DNA of 64,000 nucleotides. Origin: CAZTHL01 sp964613585 (GTDB lineage: Bacteria > Pseudomonadota > Alphaproteobacteria > DSM-16000 > Inquilinaceae). The DNA is taken from contig CAZTHL010000004.1 in assembly GCA_964613585.1 (NCBI GenBank), positions 1 to 64,000 of the forward strand. Direction: 5' to 3'. Positions within the stretch are counted from its first letter, which is position 1; each line of letters opens with the position of its first letter. The notes under the pieces were generated by a model that saw only the letters and a list, made by a program, of their open reading frames with translations, was not told the origin of the DNA and ran no database searches. Positions 43,205 through 52,921 of the stretch are shown piece after piece. The position numbers and the translations under genes are program-made.

Positions 43205-44500
43205 ATGATCCTGCGCATGCTCTGGGGCTCGTTCCGGCACGGACGGCGCCGAAAGCTGCTGGCCGGCGGCACCATCGCGCTGGCCGCGAGCCTGATCACC
43301 ACGCTGCTCAACCTGACGGTCGACGTCGGCGACCGCATGGCCCAGGAGCTGCGGTCCTACGGCTCGAACATCGAGGTCGTGCCGATCTCCGAGAACATCC
43401 CGGTCGTGGTCCAGGGCGTCGATGTCGACCCGCTGGGCGACCGTGATTTCCTGGAGGAGGCCGACGTGCCGAGGATCAAGGACATCTTCTGGCGCAACAA
43501 CGTGATCGGCTTCACGCCCTTCCTGGAGGCCGGAGCGCTGCTGCCGGCGGCCGGCGATCGGCCGGTCACGGTGATCGGTACCTGGTTCGACAAGCCGGTG
43601 CCGCTCGACGACGCGCCCGACCACTCGACCGGCGTCAGCGACACCCACGGGTTCTGGCAGGTGGCCGGGGCCTGGCCGGAGGACGCCCGCGCCGACCAGG
43701 TCCTGGTCGGCCGGCGGTTGGCGGCCGAGCTCGGCGTCGAGGCCGGCGACCGCCTGGCGCTCGACGGCGCGGCCGCGCCGCTGCGCCGGGAGGTGACGGT
43801 GGTCGGCCTGCTCGGGGCCGGCGGCGCGCACGACCGCGCCATCGTGGCGCCGCTGGCGCTCGCCCAGGCGCTGGCCGGTCTGCCCGGCAAGGTCGGCTCG
43901 ATCAGCGTCAGCGCGCTCACGGTGCCGGAGAACGAGCTGTCCAGCACCGCCCGCCGCGATCCCGACTCGCTCGATTCCCTCGAGTACGACGTCTGGTACT
44001 GCTCGGCCTATGTCAGCTCGATCGCGCATCAGATCGAGGAGGTGGTGCGCAACGCGGCCGCGCGCCCCGTGTGGCAGGTGGCGGCGAGCGAGGGCGTGGT
44101 GGTCGACCGCATCAAGTTCTTCATGATGGTGGTGACCCTGGTGGCCATCGTCGCCTCGGGCATGAGCGTCTCCTCGCTGATGAGCGAGGGCATCATGGAG
44201 CGCAGCCGCGAGATCGGCCTGATGAAGGCCCTGGGCGCGCGCAGTGACCGGATCACCCTCTTGTTCCTGCTCGACGCGGCGGCGATCGGGGCGGCCGCCG
44301 GCCTCGTCGGCTGCCTGCTCGGCTTCGGCCAGTCCTACCTGATTGGCCTTGCCGTGTTCGGCGCCGGGCTGTCAGTCCATCCGATCGTGATCCCCGTGGT
44401 GGTCGTGCTCTCGGCGCTGATCGCGCTGATCGGCTCGGTCGTGCCGTCGCGGCTGATCAGCCGCCTGCAGCCCATCGAGGTGCTCTATGGCCGCCGCTGA
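43205..44500 (+). CDS. FtsX/MacB-type ABC permease of the iron locus (first)
   Basis: The 431-residue permease has one N-terminal helix (KLLAGGTIALAASLITTLLNL), a large periplasmic domain and three C-terminal helices with the cytoplasmic coupling motif MEGRSREIGLMKALGA-type (MERSREIGLMKALGAR). It is homologous to cj1661/cj1662 of the Campylobacter p19 locus. MacB-type transporters act mechanically on periplasmic partners rather than moving substrate through the membrane. GGGAGAAAG precedes the ATG. It overlaps the second permease by 14 bases. Confidence 0.9.
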   Translation: MILRMLWGSFRHGRRRKLLAGGTIALAASLITTLLNLTVDVGDRMAQELRSYGSNIEVVPISENIPVVVQGVDVDPLGDRDFLEEADVPRIKDIFWRNNVIGFTPFLEAGALLPAAGDRPVTVIGTWFDKPVPLDDAPDHSTGVSDTHGFWQVAGAWPEDARADQVLVGRRLAAELGVEAGDRLALDGAAAPLRREVTVVGLLGAGGAHDRAIVAPLALAQALAGLPGKVGSISVSALTVPENELSSTARRDPDSLDSLEYDVWYCSAYVSSIAHQIEEVVRNAAARPVWQVAASEGVVVDRIKFFMMVVTLVAIVASGMSVSSLMSEGIMERSREIGLMKALGARSDRITLLFLLDAAAIGAAAGLVGCLLGFGQSYLIGLAVFGAGLSVHPIVIPVVVVLSALIALIGSVVPSRLISRLQPIEVLYGRR

Positions 44501-45653
44501 CCCCGGGCCGCGCGCCCAGCTCGGCATGACGCTACGGCTGATCGCCAAGGCGCTGACCGTCCGGCGCGGCCGGGTGCTGCTGGCGCTGTCGGCGATCGCT
44601 CTCGGCTCGGCCATCGTGACCGCCTTCGCCAGCGTGCATTTCGACATCTCGATCAAGATGAGCCGGGAGCTGCGCACCTACGGCGCCAACTTCTTCGTCG
44701 GCCCGGCGGAGACCGAGGAGGCGGCCGGGCTGTCGGCCGCCACCCTGGCCATGGTGACGGACGCGGTGCCGGCCGAGCGGCTGGAGGGCGCGTCGCCCTA
44801 TCTCTACGGCGTGGTCCGGCTCGACCGGGACAACGCCGTGCTGGCCGGGGTCGAGTTCACCGGGCTGCGCCGGATCGCGCCGTTCTGGCAGGTCACCGGC
44901 AGCTGGGTGACGGTCGACTTCGACGAGCGCCACGCGATGATCGGCCGGCACCTCGCCGAGAGCATGGAGATTGGCCTCGGCGATCCGGTCACCATCCGCA
45001 ACCCGGATACCGGCTTCCTCCACCGGGTGACCGTCCGCGGCATCCTGGAGAGCGGCGAGGCCTCGGACAACTACCTGTTCGTCAACCTGGCGCTGGCCCA
45101 GCGCGCGCTCGACCGGCCGGGCGAGGTCGACCACGGCATGCTGAGCCTGGTGACGAGCGGCCTTGACGCCGACGCCCTGGCCGCCGACCTCGAGCAGCGC
45201 TTTGTCGGCGTGGCCGCGCATCCGGTGCGCAAGATCGCCGAATCCGAGGGCGACATCCTGGGCACCATCGAAGGGCTGATGGCGCTGGTGGCGCTGACCA
45301 TCCTGGTGATCACCACGGTCTGCGTGAACGCCACCCTGACCGCCTCGATCATGGAGCGCAGCCGGGAGATCGGCCTGCTGAAGGCGCTGGGCGCGCGCAA
45401 CCGCAGCATCGTGGCGCGCTTCCTGGCCGAGACGGCGGTGCTGGCCGTGATCGGCATCGCCATCGGCCTCGTCCTCGGCTTCCTGCTGGCCCAGGGCCTG
45501 GGCCAGGCCATGTTCGGTTCCAGCATCGGCTTCCGCGCCGTGGTCCTGCCTATGGCCCTCGCCATCGGCCTGGTCAGCGCGCTGGCCGCCGCCGTGCTGC
45601 CGATCCGCCGCGCCGTGCGCGTGGTGCCCGCCCTGGTGCTCCGCGGAGAGTGA
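44487..45653 (+). CDS. FtsX/MacB-type ABC permease of the iron locus (second)
   Basis: This is a 388-residue paralogue of the preceding permease with the same layout: an N-terminal helix, a periplasmic domain (including FTGLRRIAPFWQVTGSWV, parallel to FWQVAGAW in the first), then three helices with MERSREIGLLKALGAR. The two probably form a heterodimer. Its start lies inside the previous gene, so translation is coupled. Confidence 0.9.
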   Translation: MAAADPGPRAQLGMTLRLIAKALTVRRGRVLLALSAIALGSAIVTAFASVHFDISIKMSRELRTYGANFFVGPAETEEAAGLSAATLAMVTDAVPAERLEGASPYLYGVVRLDRDNAVLAGVEFTGLRRIAPFWQVTGSWVTVDFDERHAMIGRHLAESMEIGLGDPVTIRNPDTGFLHRVTVRGILESGEASDNYLFVNLALAQRALDRPGEVDHGMLSLVTSGLDADALAADLEQRFVGVAAHPVRKIAESEGDILGTIEGLMALVALTILVITTVCVNATLTASIMERSREIGLLKALGARNRSIVARFLAETAVLAVIGIAIGLVLGFLLAQGLGQAMFGSSIGFRAVVLPMALAIGLVSALAAAVLPIRRAVRVVPALVLRGE

Positions 45654-45664
45654 GGATCCCTGAC

Positions 45665-46462
<798 letters not shown>

Positions 46463-47020
46463 CGGCGAGGATGCGGATGAGGACGATGACGAGGCATCCT
46501 CGGGCTGGTCGACCACGCCGGACCTCGCGGCCATCGGTCTCGACGGCCAGACGCTGAGCCTGGCGCCGCACAAGGGCGACGTTGTCGTGCTCAACTTCTG
46601 GGCCGGCGGCTGCGGACCGTGCCTCGTCGAGATGCCGATCCTGCAGGATCTGCATGAGCGGCACCGGCAGGACGGCTTGGCCATCGTCGGCATCAATGTC
46701 GGCGAACTGGATTTCATGGCCGCCGACACCGTGCGCCGCACCGGCGTCACCTACCCGATCGGCATCGACCAGATGTCCATCACGATGAGGCGCTACCGCG
46801 TGCCGGGCGCGCCGACCACGGTGATCATCGACCGCCGGGGCCGGATCCGCGACACCATTGTCGGCTCCGTACCCGCTGACGAGCTCAAGCGGCGGGTCCG
46901 GGCCTGGCTGTGACCGGTCGGCGAGGCTCCCGGGGGCAGCACGCCGCCGAGCTTTGCTGGGCGGGTCGTCGGGCCTCGTGGTCGACCCCTCCTTGGCGTA
47001 ATCCATCAGAAGAGGAACCC

Positions 47021-47506
47021 TTGACAGCGCTTTGGAAAAAAAGGACCCGTCGGCTCTCCGCGGCGGCGCTGATCCTGGCCACGGCGGCGTGCGGCGAGGC
47101 CGAGCAGGACGAGGCGGCGGGACCGGGGAGCGCCCCGGCGGCGGCCGGCTCCGTGGAGACGGCGGCGGTGGCGGTGGACGACCCGGCGCTGTTCGAGGCG
47201 GGCCGGCGGGCGTACCGGCAATGCGTCGCCTGCCACCGGATCGACCGGGAGGAGACGCTGCCGAACGGGCCGCATCTGGTCGGCCTGCTTGGCCGGCCGG
47301 CCGGGGCGGTCGACGCCTTCGCCTATTCGGACGCGATGCTCGAGTCCGGGATCGTCTGGACCGAGGAGACGATCGCCGCCTACCTGCGCGACGTGCGCGG
47401 CTACATCCCGGGCAATCGCATGAACGCGCCCAACGTCCGCGACGAGGAGCGGCTGGAGGCGCTCATCTACTACATCGCCCACGCCAGCCGCCCGGCCGAG
47501 GGGTAG
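47021..47506 (+). CDS. Class I cytochrome c lipoprotein at the end of the iron locus
   Basis: The 161-residue protein starts at the TTG at 47021, with AGAGGA six bases before. It has a basic start, a hydrophobic signal with a Cys (LATAACGE) that may be lipidated, an acidic/Ala linker and a cytochrome c domain with CVACH and the axial Met in GNRMNAP. Electrons could pass between the periplasmic iron proteins and the respiratory or photosynthetic chain; this is inferred from position. Confidence 0.85.
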   Translation: MTALWKKRTRRLSAAALILATAACGEAEQDEAAGPGSAPAAAGSVETAAVAVDDPALFEAGRRAYRQCVACHRIDREETLPNGPHLVGLLGRPAGAVDAFAYSDAMLESGIVWTEETIAAYLRDVRGYIPGNRMNAPNVRDEERLEALIYYIAHASRPAEG

Positions 47507-47567
47507 GACCCGGGCCGGCCCGGGTCGTCAGGGCCCAGCGGCCGCCCCCGCGTCGGCGGTGCCGGGC

Positions 47568-48770
47568 TTACGGCGCCTCCGGAAACAGCCCCGGCATCCA
47601 GCGCGGCGCCAGCGCGGCCGGGAACGCCAGCCGCAACGGCGCCCGTGGGCCGTCGGCGGTCAGCACCTCCCGGTCCAGCAGCGCCGCGGTGACCCGGCGG
47701 GCCTGGCGGTCGCCGGTGCCGAGCACCGCCGCCGCCTCGCCGCGCTCCAGCCGCCCGCGGTACAGCACCGCCTCCAGCAGCGGTCGGGACGCGCCGGGCA
47801 GCCGGCGGCCCCGGACCTCCTCCTCCGCCCAGACCAGGACGCGGTCGCGCAGCCTGTCGGGCTGCATCAGGCTCTCCACCAGACGGACCTGGGCCACGCA
47901 GATCTCGAGGAAGAAGACGGCGAAGTCCGCCAGCGCCTGCTGGCTGCGGCGGCCGTGACCGTCGACCTCGACGCCGGCCTGCTCATGGCACGCGGCGAGG
48001 TGCGCCTTGTAGGCCCGATCCTGCCGGGCGAGGCCGCGCGCCACCGACCACAGGCCTCCCGTGTCCAGCGCCTCGCGCAGGACGGCGTAGGACACGAGCC
48101 GCGCGACCCGGCCATTGCCGTCGAGGAACGGGTGGATCCACACCAGCCGGTGGTGCGCGGTCGCCGCCGCCAGGATCAGACCGGCTCGGCCGAGTCGGGC
48201 ATGGGCGGCCTCCAGGCGCGCCACGAAACGCGGCACGGCACCCGGGCTGACCGGGAGGTGCCGGCCGACGCGGACGTCGCGATGGCGGAACGCGCCGGGA
48301 ACAAGCGGAACGCGCTCTCCGGTCCCGGGGTCGACCACACACCGCAACTCCTCGGGGAGACGCGCGCAGAAGCGGCGGTGGGTCTCGCGCAGGCCGGCGC
48401 CGGTGAGCGCCCGCCCGTCCAGGCCGCCGGCGTCGATCCAGGCCTGCACCTCGATATGGGCCTCGGCCTTGTGCTGGCGAAGCCGGTGCGCGGCGTCATT
48501 GCTGTAATGGCCCTTCAGCGCCCGCTCGATATCCATGGGGTGCGCCGTGTGCCCGTCGATGAGGTTGCTGTAGTAGCAGCTCGTCGCGCGCATCAGCGGG
48601 GCCAGGCTCTCGGCGATCCCGGGCGGCAGCCCGCGGCGCAGGCCGGCCGAGCATGCCGTCAGCTCCACGGCCAGATCCATGAGCTCGTCCCGGCGCGGCG
48701 CGCCGTCGCCCAGCAGGATGGGCTCCATCAGCCCGATGCTCTCGCCGCGGTCGGGGGCAGGGGGGTCCAT
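47568..48770 (-). CDS. Fic-domain protein (predicted AMPylase or related nucleotidyl transferase)
   Basis: The 400-residue protein has the Fic motif HPFLDGNGRVARL at about residue 211, complete for catalysis. N-terminal to it, YYSNLIDGH is in the place of the inhibitory (S/T)xxxE(G/N) helix but has Asp instead of Glu. The C-terminal region is a winged-helix-like domain (GEAAAVLGTGDRQARRVTAALL). Fic enzymes transfer AMP or other phosphates to proteins; the target is unknown. It has no neighbouring antitoxin gene. Confidence 0.9.
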   Translation of the reverse strand: MDPPAPDRGESIGLMEPILLGDGAPRRDELMDLAVELTACSAGLRRGLPPGIAESLAPLMRATSCYYSNLIDGHTAHPMDIERALKGHYSNDAAHRLRQHKAEAHIEVQAWIDAGGLDGRALTGAGLRETHRRFCARLPEELRCVVDPGTGERVPLVPGAFRHRDVRVGRHLPVSPGAVPRFVARLEAAHARLGRAGLILAAATAHHRLVWIHPFLDGNGRVARLVSYAVLREALDTGGLWSVARGLARQDRAYKAHLAACHEQAGVEVDGHGRRSQQALADFAVFFLEICVAQVRLVESLMQPDRLRDRVLVWAEEEVRGRRLPGASRPLLEAVLYRGRLERGEAAAVLGTGDRQARRVTAALLDREVLTADGPRAPLRLAFPAALAPRWMPGLFPEAP

Positions 48771-49557
48771 GGCCGATGTCAGCGGCTCGTCCGCGTTGGC
48801 GCGTGTCCTCCGCCGGCTTGTACGTCCGCTTTCCTGTCCGCTTCAAGACCGCAGATTTTACCGATATTTCAGCAGCATGACGACCCCGTGGAAGGCGCGC
48901 CGACCGCCGATCCGTCCGCCTGGCCCTGGCGCCGACGGGAGCCCCGCGCGCCCGGCGCCGCCCAGGGGTCGCGCGCCGCGGCCGTCGGTCGCGGTCGGCC
49001 GTCCCGTGGCCGGCCTTCCGCTCGACGGTGCCGACGGAAACGATCCAGCATCAGACGGTCGGTTTACCCAGCAATCCTTGTCGCGCGCCTCGAGGCCCGG
49101 CCCGGTGGCCCGGCGCCGGCGCCGGGCCACCGGGCCGGGTGGCATGCGGGCCGGGTGGCATGCGGGCCGGGTGGCATGCGGGCCGNNNNNNNNNNNNNNN
49201 NNNNNNNNNNNNNNNNNNNNNNNNNNNNNNNNNNNNNNNNNNNNNNNNNNNNNNNNNNNNNNNNNNNNNNNNNNNNNNNNNNNNNATGCGGGCCGGGTGG
49301 CATGCGGGCCGGGTGGCATGCGGGCCGGGTGGCATGCGGGCCGGGTGGCATGCGGGATGCCCTCGGATCCGTTGAGGAGGGGGTGCGGCCGAGGCGGATC
49401 GGGCCGTCGGGCCGGTCGGCGGGCGCGCTTGGACGGGGCCGGTTTCGTCTGCTAAACAACGGAGCGGAACGGTCGTCGGACCGCGCCGTGGGACCCCCGG
49501 TCGCGCGGCCGGGATCCGCCCCCGCGTGCGTCTCCAGTGGCAGAAAGGGCTCCCGTG
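48771..49557. other. Intergenic stretch with a 16-bp minisatellite and an assembly gap
   Basis: The first 350 bases have no supported gene. A 16-base repeat occupies 49125-49353 and is interrupted by 100 N (49186-49285), so the true length is unknown. Confidence 0.6.
49125..49353. repeat. 16-bp minisatellite spanning a 100-N gap
   Basis: Units of GGCATGCGGGCCGGGT recur with an exact 16-base period on both sides of the N run (starts at 49141, 49157, 49173 and from 49286 on). The identical flanks mean that assembly collapsed here. Confidence 0.85.
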
Positions 49558-50010
49558 ATGCTGTGCCGTGACTTCATGCACCAGCCGCCGACCCATGTCC
49601 GCCAGTCGGCCACCCTCGAGGAGGCCATCGAGCTGATGTTCGACCGGCACATCCAGCCGCTCCTGGTCACCGACGACGAGGACCGCTTCGTCGGCGAGAT
49701 CCAGTCGCTGCAGTTCGCCAAGCTGCTGCTGCCGGCCTCGGTCGGCCTCGCCTTCGGCGTCCACAACACCGACGACCTGGGCAAGTCCGTCGCCGATCTC
49801 AACGAGCGCCTGAAGCCGCACCTCAGCCGGCCGATTCGCGAGTTCATCGACCACGATATCCCGGTGGTGCTGGAGAAGGCGCCGCTGATCGACGCGCTCA
49901 TGCTGCTGCGCGGCGGCGTCGTGCGCGTGCCGGTGCTCGATGCGCCGGGCGGCAAGCTGATCGGCGCCATCTCCATGCTGACCATCCTGCGCACGGTGAT
50001 GGGCAAGTAG
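49558..50010 (+). CDS. CBS-domain pair protein
   Basis: This 150-residue protein has two CBS motifs: MHQPPTHVRQSATLEEAIELMFDRHIQPLLVTDDEDRFVGEI at the start and PVVLEKAPLIDALMLLRGGVVRVPVLDAPGGKLIGAISMLTIL at the end. CBS pairs bind adenine nucleotides and regulate partner proteins. There is no fused catalytic domain. The ATG at 49558 follows AAAGGG. It converges on fchA across a tandem repeat. Confidence 0.9.
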   Translation: MLCRDFMHQPPTHVRQSATLEEAIELMFDRHIQPLLVTDDEDRFVGEIQSLQFAKLLLPASVGLAFGVHNTDDLGKSVADLNERLKPHLSRPIREFIDHDIPVVLEKAPLIDALMLLRGGVVRVPVLDAPGGKLIGAISMLTILRTVMGK

Positions 50011-50018
50011 GGCGCCGG

Positions 50019-50140
50019 GCGTCGCGGCGCGCCTCGGGCGAGCCGGGCGGCGCAGCGCGCCTCAGGCGAGCCGGGCGTCGCAGCGCGCCTCAGGCGAGTC
50101 GGGCGGCGCAGCGCGCCTCAGGCGAGTCGGGCGGCGCAGC
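50019..50140. repeat. 28-bp minisatellite copying the 3' end and stop of fchA
   Basis: There are four units with an exact 28-base period (CTC(A/G)GG at 50033, 50061, 50089 and 50117). On the minus strand each unit carries GACTCGCC-TGA or a close variant; the copy at 50117 holds the real fchA stop. Confidence 0.8.
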
Positions 50141-50774
50141 GGTCGGTCACCGCCCGGTGCCGCTCGGCGATCTGGCGGCGCAGATGGTCGCGGCTGGTCG
50201 CGTAGTCGGCCGCGATGTCGGCGTCCTTGATGCTCTTCAGGTTGATGTCGACATTGTAGAGCACAGCGACGCCGGCGCCGTGCAGCAGCGCCGCGCCCGC
50301 GGCGACGTCGCTGACGATGCCGGCCTGCGCCCGGTCGGCCGCCTGGTCGGCGATGGCGAGCGCCTCCAGCACGCTGCCCGCGGCGTTCAGCGGCGCCTCG
50401 GTCGCCGCCATGGTCGCCTCGGCCAGCCGGTCGCGGCGCGCCTCCTTCTCCGCGTCGGTGCCCTTGGGCAGGCGCAGCGCCGCCATGTAGCCCTCGAACA
50501 CCGCCATGTCGGTATCGGCATGGGCGCTGAGCTCGGCCATCAGGCCGCTGCCGGCGGCGATCAGCGGCTCCAGCGTCGCCGCGCCGTCCGCGTCCTTGGC
50601 CGCCGCCTTGGTCGCGGTGACCCTGAGCGCCATCAGCACCAGGCCGATGCCGACGGCGGCCGTGGCCATGGCCGCCGAGCCGCCGCCGGGCGTCGGATCC
50701 GCGCTCGCCGTGCGGTCGCGGAACTCGCCCAGGCCCCAGCGCCAGACCGTGTCGGGATCGTCGGGATCGCTCAT
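50118..50774 (-). CDS. fchA: Formiminotetrahydrofolate cyclodeaminase-family methenyl-THF cyclohydrolase
   Basis: The 218-residue helical protein has the family marks DPTPGGGSAAMATAAVGIGLVLMALRVT and LLHGAGVAVLYNVDINLKSIKD. The family covers formimino-THF cyclodeaminase and FchA methenyl-THF cyclohydrolase. Overlap with folD by four bases favours the one-carbon role (methenyl-THF to formyl-THF). There is no histidine degradation gene nearby. Confidence 0.9.
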   Translation of the reverse strand: MSDPDDPDTVWRWGLGEFRDRTASADPTPGGGSAAMATAAVGIGLVLMALRVTATKAAAKDADGAATLEPLIAAGSGLMAELSAHADTDMAVFEGYMAALRLPKGTDAEKEARRDRLAEATMAATEAPLNAAGSVLEALAIADQAADRAQAGIVSDVAAGAALLHGAGVAVLYNVDINLKSIKDADIAADYATSRDHLRRQIAERHRAVTDRCAARLA

Positions 50775-51667
50775 GGTGACGCCGCCTCCGTCGCGCCGAT
50801 CAGCCCCTGCAGGGCCATGGCGCGCATCAGGTTGCCGAAGATGAGCGTCGAGGTCAGCGGCCCGACGCCGCCGGGCACCGGCGTCAGCGCCGCCGCCCGG
50901 GACGCCACCGTCGCCGCGTCCACATCGCCCACGATACGGTCGCCGACCACGTTGATGCCGGCGTCGATCACCACCTGCCCGTCCCGGATATGCGAGCCGT
51001 CGATCAGCCCGACGCGCCCGGCGGCCACGAACACCACCTCGGCCGGCGCGATCGCCGCCGCCAGGTCGGGGGTCCGGGTGTGGCAGACGGTGACCGTCAC
51101 GTCACGGTTGATCAGCATGGGGATCAGCGAGCGGCCGACAGACCGGCCGCGGCCGACCACGGTGGCGCGGCAGCCGGCGAGCGGCCGGACGCTCTCGGCC
51201 AGCGCGATGCAGGCGAGCGGCGTCGCCGGGGCGATCGCCTCGGACTCGCGGCCCGCGGCGATCAGCCCGAGATTGACCGCCGTGAGCCCGTCGACATCCT
51301 TGTGTGGATGCAGATGCCGGATCGCCGCCTCGGCGTCCATGCCGAGCTCCAGCGGCAGGGCGAGCAGGATGCCGTGCACCGCCGGATCGGCGTTGAGCGC
51401 GTCAAGCCGGCGCTCGAGCGCCGCCTGGCCCTGGGCCGGGTCGATGCTGACCAGTTCCAGCGCGATGCCGAGCTTGGCCGCCGTGCGGCCCTTGGCCTCG
51501 GCGTACTTGAGCACCGCCGGATCGGCCGAGGCGGTGACCACCGCCAGCGACGGGGTCACCCCGCCGGCGGCCAGGGCGCTGACCTGGGCGGCGATGTCGG
51601 CGCGCGCGCCTTCGGCGAGCGGCGCGCCGCGCAGGGAGACGGCTTCGGCCATGATCCGCGCAGGCAT
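50771..51667 (-). CDS. folD: Bifunctional methylene-THF dehydrogenase/cyclohydrolase
   Basis: The 298-residue enzyme has the active-site segment LKYAEAKGRTAAKLGI (Tyr and Lys), LPLELGMDAEAAIRHLHPHKDVDGLT, the NAD(P) motif TVVGRGRSVGRSLIPMLI and GGVGPLTSTLIFGN. It interconverts methylene-, methenyl- and formyl-THF. The sequence is a somewhat divergent FolD, and the coupled fchA may take over the cyclohydrolase step. The start is at 51667; MAEAV at 51652 is an alternative. Confidence 0.93.
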   Translation of the reverse strand: MPARIMAEAVSLRGAPLAEGARADIAAQVSALAAGGVTPSLAVVTASADPAVLKYAEAKGRTAAKLGIALELVSIDPAQGQAALERRLDALNADPAVHGILLALPLELGMDAEAAIRHLHPHKDVDGLTAVNLGLIAAGRESEAIAPATPLACIALAESVRPLAGCRATVVGRGRSVGRSLIPMLINRDVTVTVCHTRTPDLAAAIAPAEVVFVAAGRVGLIDGSHIRDGQVVIDAGINVVGDRIVGDVDAATVASRAAALTPVPGGVGPLTSTLIFGNLMRAMALQGLIGATEAASP

Positions 51668-51772
51668 GAGGTGGCAACGCGTGCCTCGGGGGAATACACC
51701 GCCGCCGGCGGCGCTGGCAAGGCGCCAGGGCCGCCCCTGCGAGACCGGGGCCCGGGACCGGGGAGAAAGGCG

Positions 51773-52279
51773 ATGACGCCGGTGCTGCTCGGCCTCGGCG
51801 GCAACCAGGGTGATCGTCGGGCGGCGCTGCGCGCGGCCCTGGCCGGGCTCGCGCCGGCCGTCGCGGTCGATGCCTGCTCGTCGGTCTACGAGACGGCGCC
51901 CGTGCATGTCACCGACCAGCCGGCCTTCCTCAACATGGCCGCGCGCGGCCGGACCCTGCTCGGGCCCGAGCCGCTGCTGGCGGCCCTGAAGGCGCTGGAG
52001 CGCCGGCTCGGGCGCACGCCGACGCGCCGCTGGGGCCCGCGCCGGATCGATGTGGACATCCTCTTCTACGGCGACCGGGTGCTCGACGCGCCGACGCTGA
52101 CGGTGCCGCACCCGCGCATGGCCGAGCGCGCCTTCGTCCTGGCGCCGGCGGCCGAGGTCGCCGCGGACTGGCGCCACCCGGTGCTGGGACGGACGGTGGC
52201 CGAGCTGCTCGAGCGGCTGCCGGCGTCCGGGCCGGCGGTCGAGCACGTGGGCCCGATCGAGGCCGCGGGCCCGCCGTGA
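51773..52279 (+). CDS. folK: 2-amino-4-hydroxy-6-hydroxymethyldihydropteridine pyrophosphokinase
   Basis: The 168-residue HPPK transfers pyrophosphate from ATP to the folate pterin precursor. Motifs are LGLGGNQGDRRAAL at the start, QPAFLNMA, RRWGPRRIDVDILFYG and HPRMAERAFVLAPAAEV. GGGGAGAAAGG precedes the ATG at 51773. It is divergent from folD, forming a small folate and one-carbon neighbourhood. Confidence 0.95.
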   Translation: MTPVLLGLGGNQGDRRAALRAALAGLAPAVAVDACSSVYETAPVHVTDQPAFLNMAARGRTLLGPEPLLAALKALERRLGRTPTRRWGPRRIDVDILFYGDRVLDAPTLTVPHPRMAERAFVLAPAAEVAADWRHPVLGRTVAELLERLPASGPAVEHVGPIEAAGPP

Positions 52280-52419
52280 CGTCGGAAGGGATCGTGTCGC
52301 GCCCCTTGCCGGAGCGCCGGTCATGCCCTAACGCTAACCACAGGGGTGGTGGACGGCGACCGGCCGGCGGCGTCGCGTCCGGCGACCACCCGTGCCGCCC
52401 GGTCCCGGAGGGATTCTCG

Positions 52420-52860
52420 ATGGACGACGTGGTCCGCTACTATCTCGAGGATCTGAAGGTCGGTCAGACCGACAGCTTCACGAAGACGGTCACCGAGGCC
52501 GACATTGTCCTGTTCGCCGGGGTGTCGGGCGACACCAATCCTATGCACCTGGACCAGGTCTATGCCGAGTCGACGATGTTCAAGGGGCGCATCGCCCACG
52601 GCATGCTGGTGGTCAGCCTGATCTCCTGCGTGCTCGGCACCAGGCTGCCGGGGCCGGGCGCCATCTTCATCGCCCAGTCGGCGCACTACAAGGCGCCGGT
52701 GCGCATCGGCGACACGGTCGAGGCGCGCGCCACCGTCACCGAGATCGTGCCCGAGCGCGAGCGGGTCGTTCTCAGGACCACCTGCCATGTCGGCGACACC
52801 CTGGCGGTCGACGGCGACGCCACCGTCAAGGTGCCGAGCCGGGCCGGCCTTCGCCCCTGA
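52420..52860 (+). CDS. MaoC-family (R)-specific enoyl-CoA hydratase
   Basis: The 146-residue hot-dog protein has the hydratase motif FAGVSGDTNPMHLDQVYAE followed by GRIAHGMLVVSLIS, with Asp and His in the catalytic positions of PhaJ/MaoC enzymes. It hydrates trans-2-enoyl-CoA to (R)-3-hydroxyacyl-CoA, linking fatty acid oxidation to polyhydroxyalkanoate in some phototrophs. GGAGGG lies upstream of the ATG at 52420. Confidence 0.9.
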   Translation: MDDVVRYYLEDLKVGQTDSFTKTVTEADIVLFAGVSGDTNPMHLDQVYAESTMFKGRIAHGMLVVSLISCVLGTRLPGPGAIFIAQSAHYKAPVRIGDTVEARATVTEIVPERERVVLRTTCHVGDTLAVDGDATVKVPSRAGLRP

Positions 52861-52921
52861 GGCGTTGGCTCCGCGCCCGGGCCCGTCAGCCGCCCCCCAA
52901 CCCACGGCAGCCCGGCCCGCC

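Noticed and set aside
49125..49353. Open frames through the 16-base repeat and N run
   Set aside because: The period is not a multiple of three and the N run gives meaningless residues.
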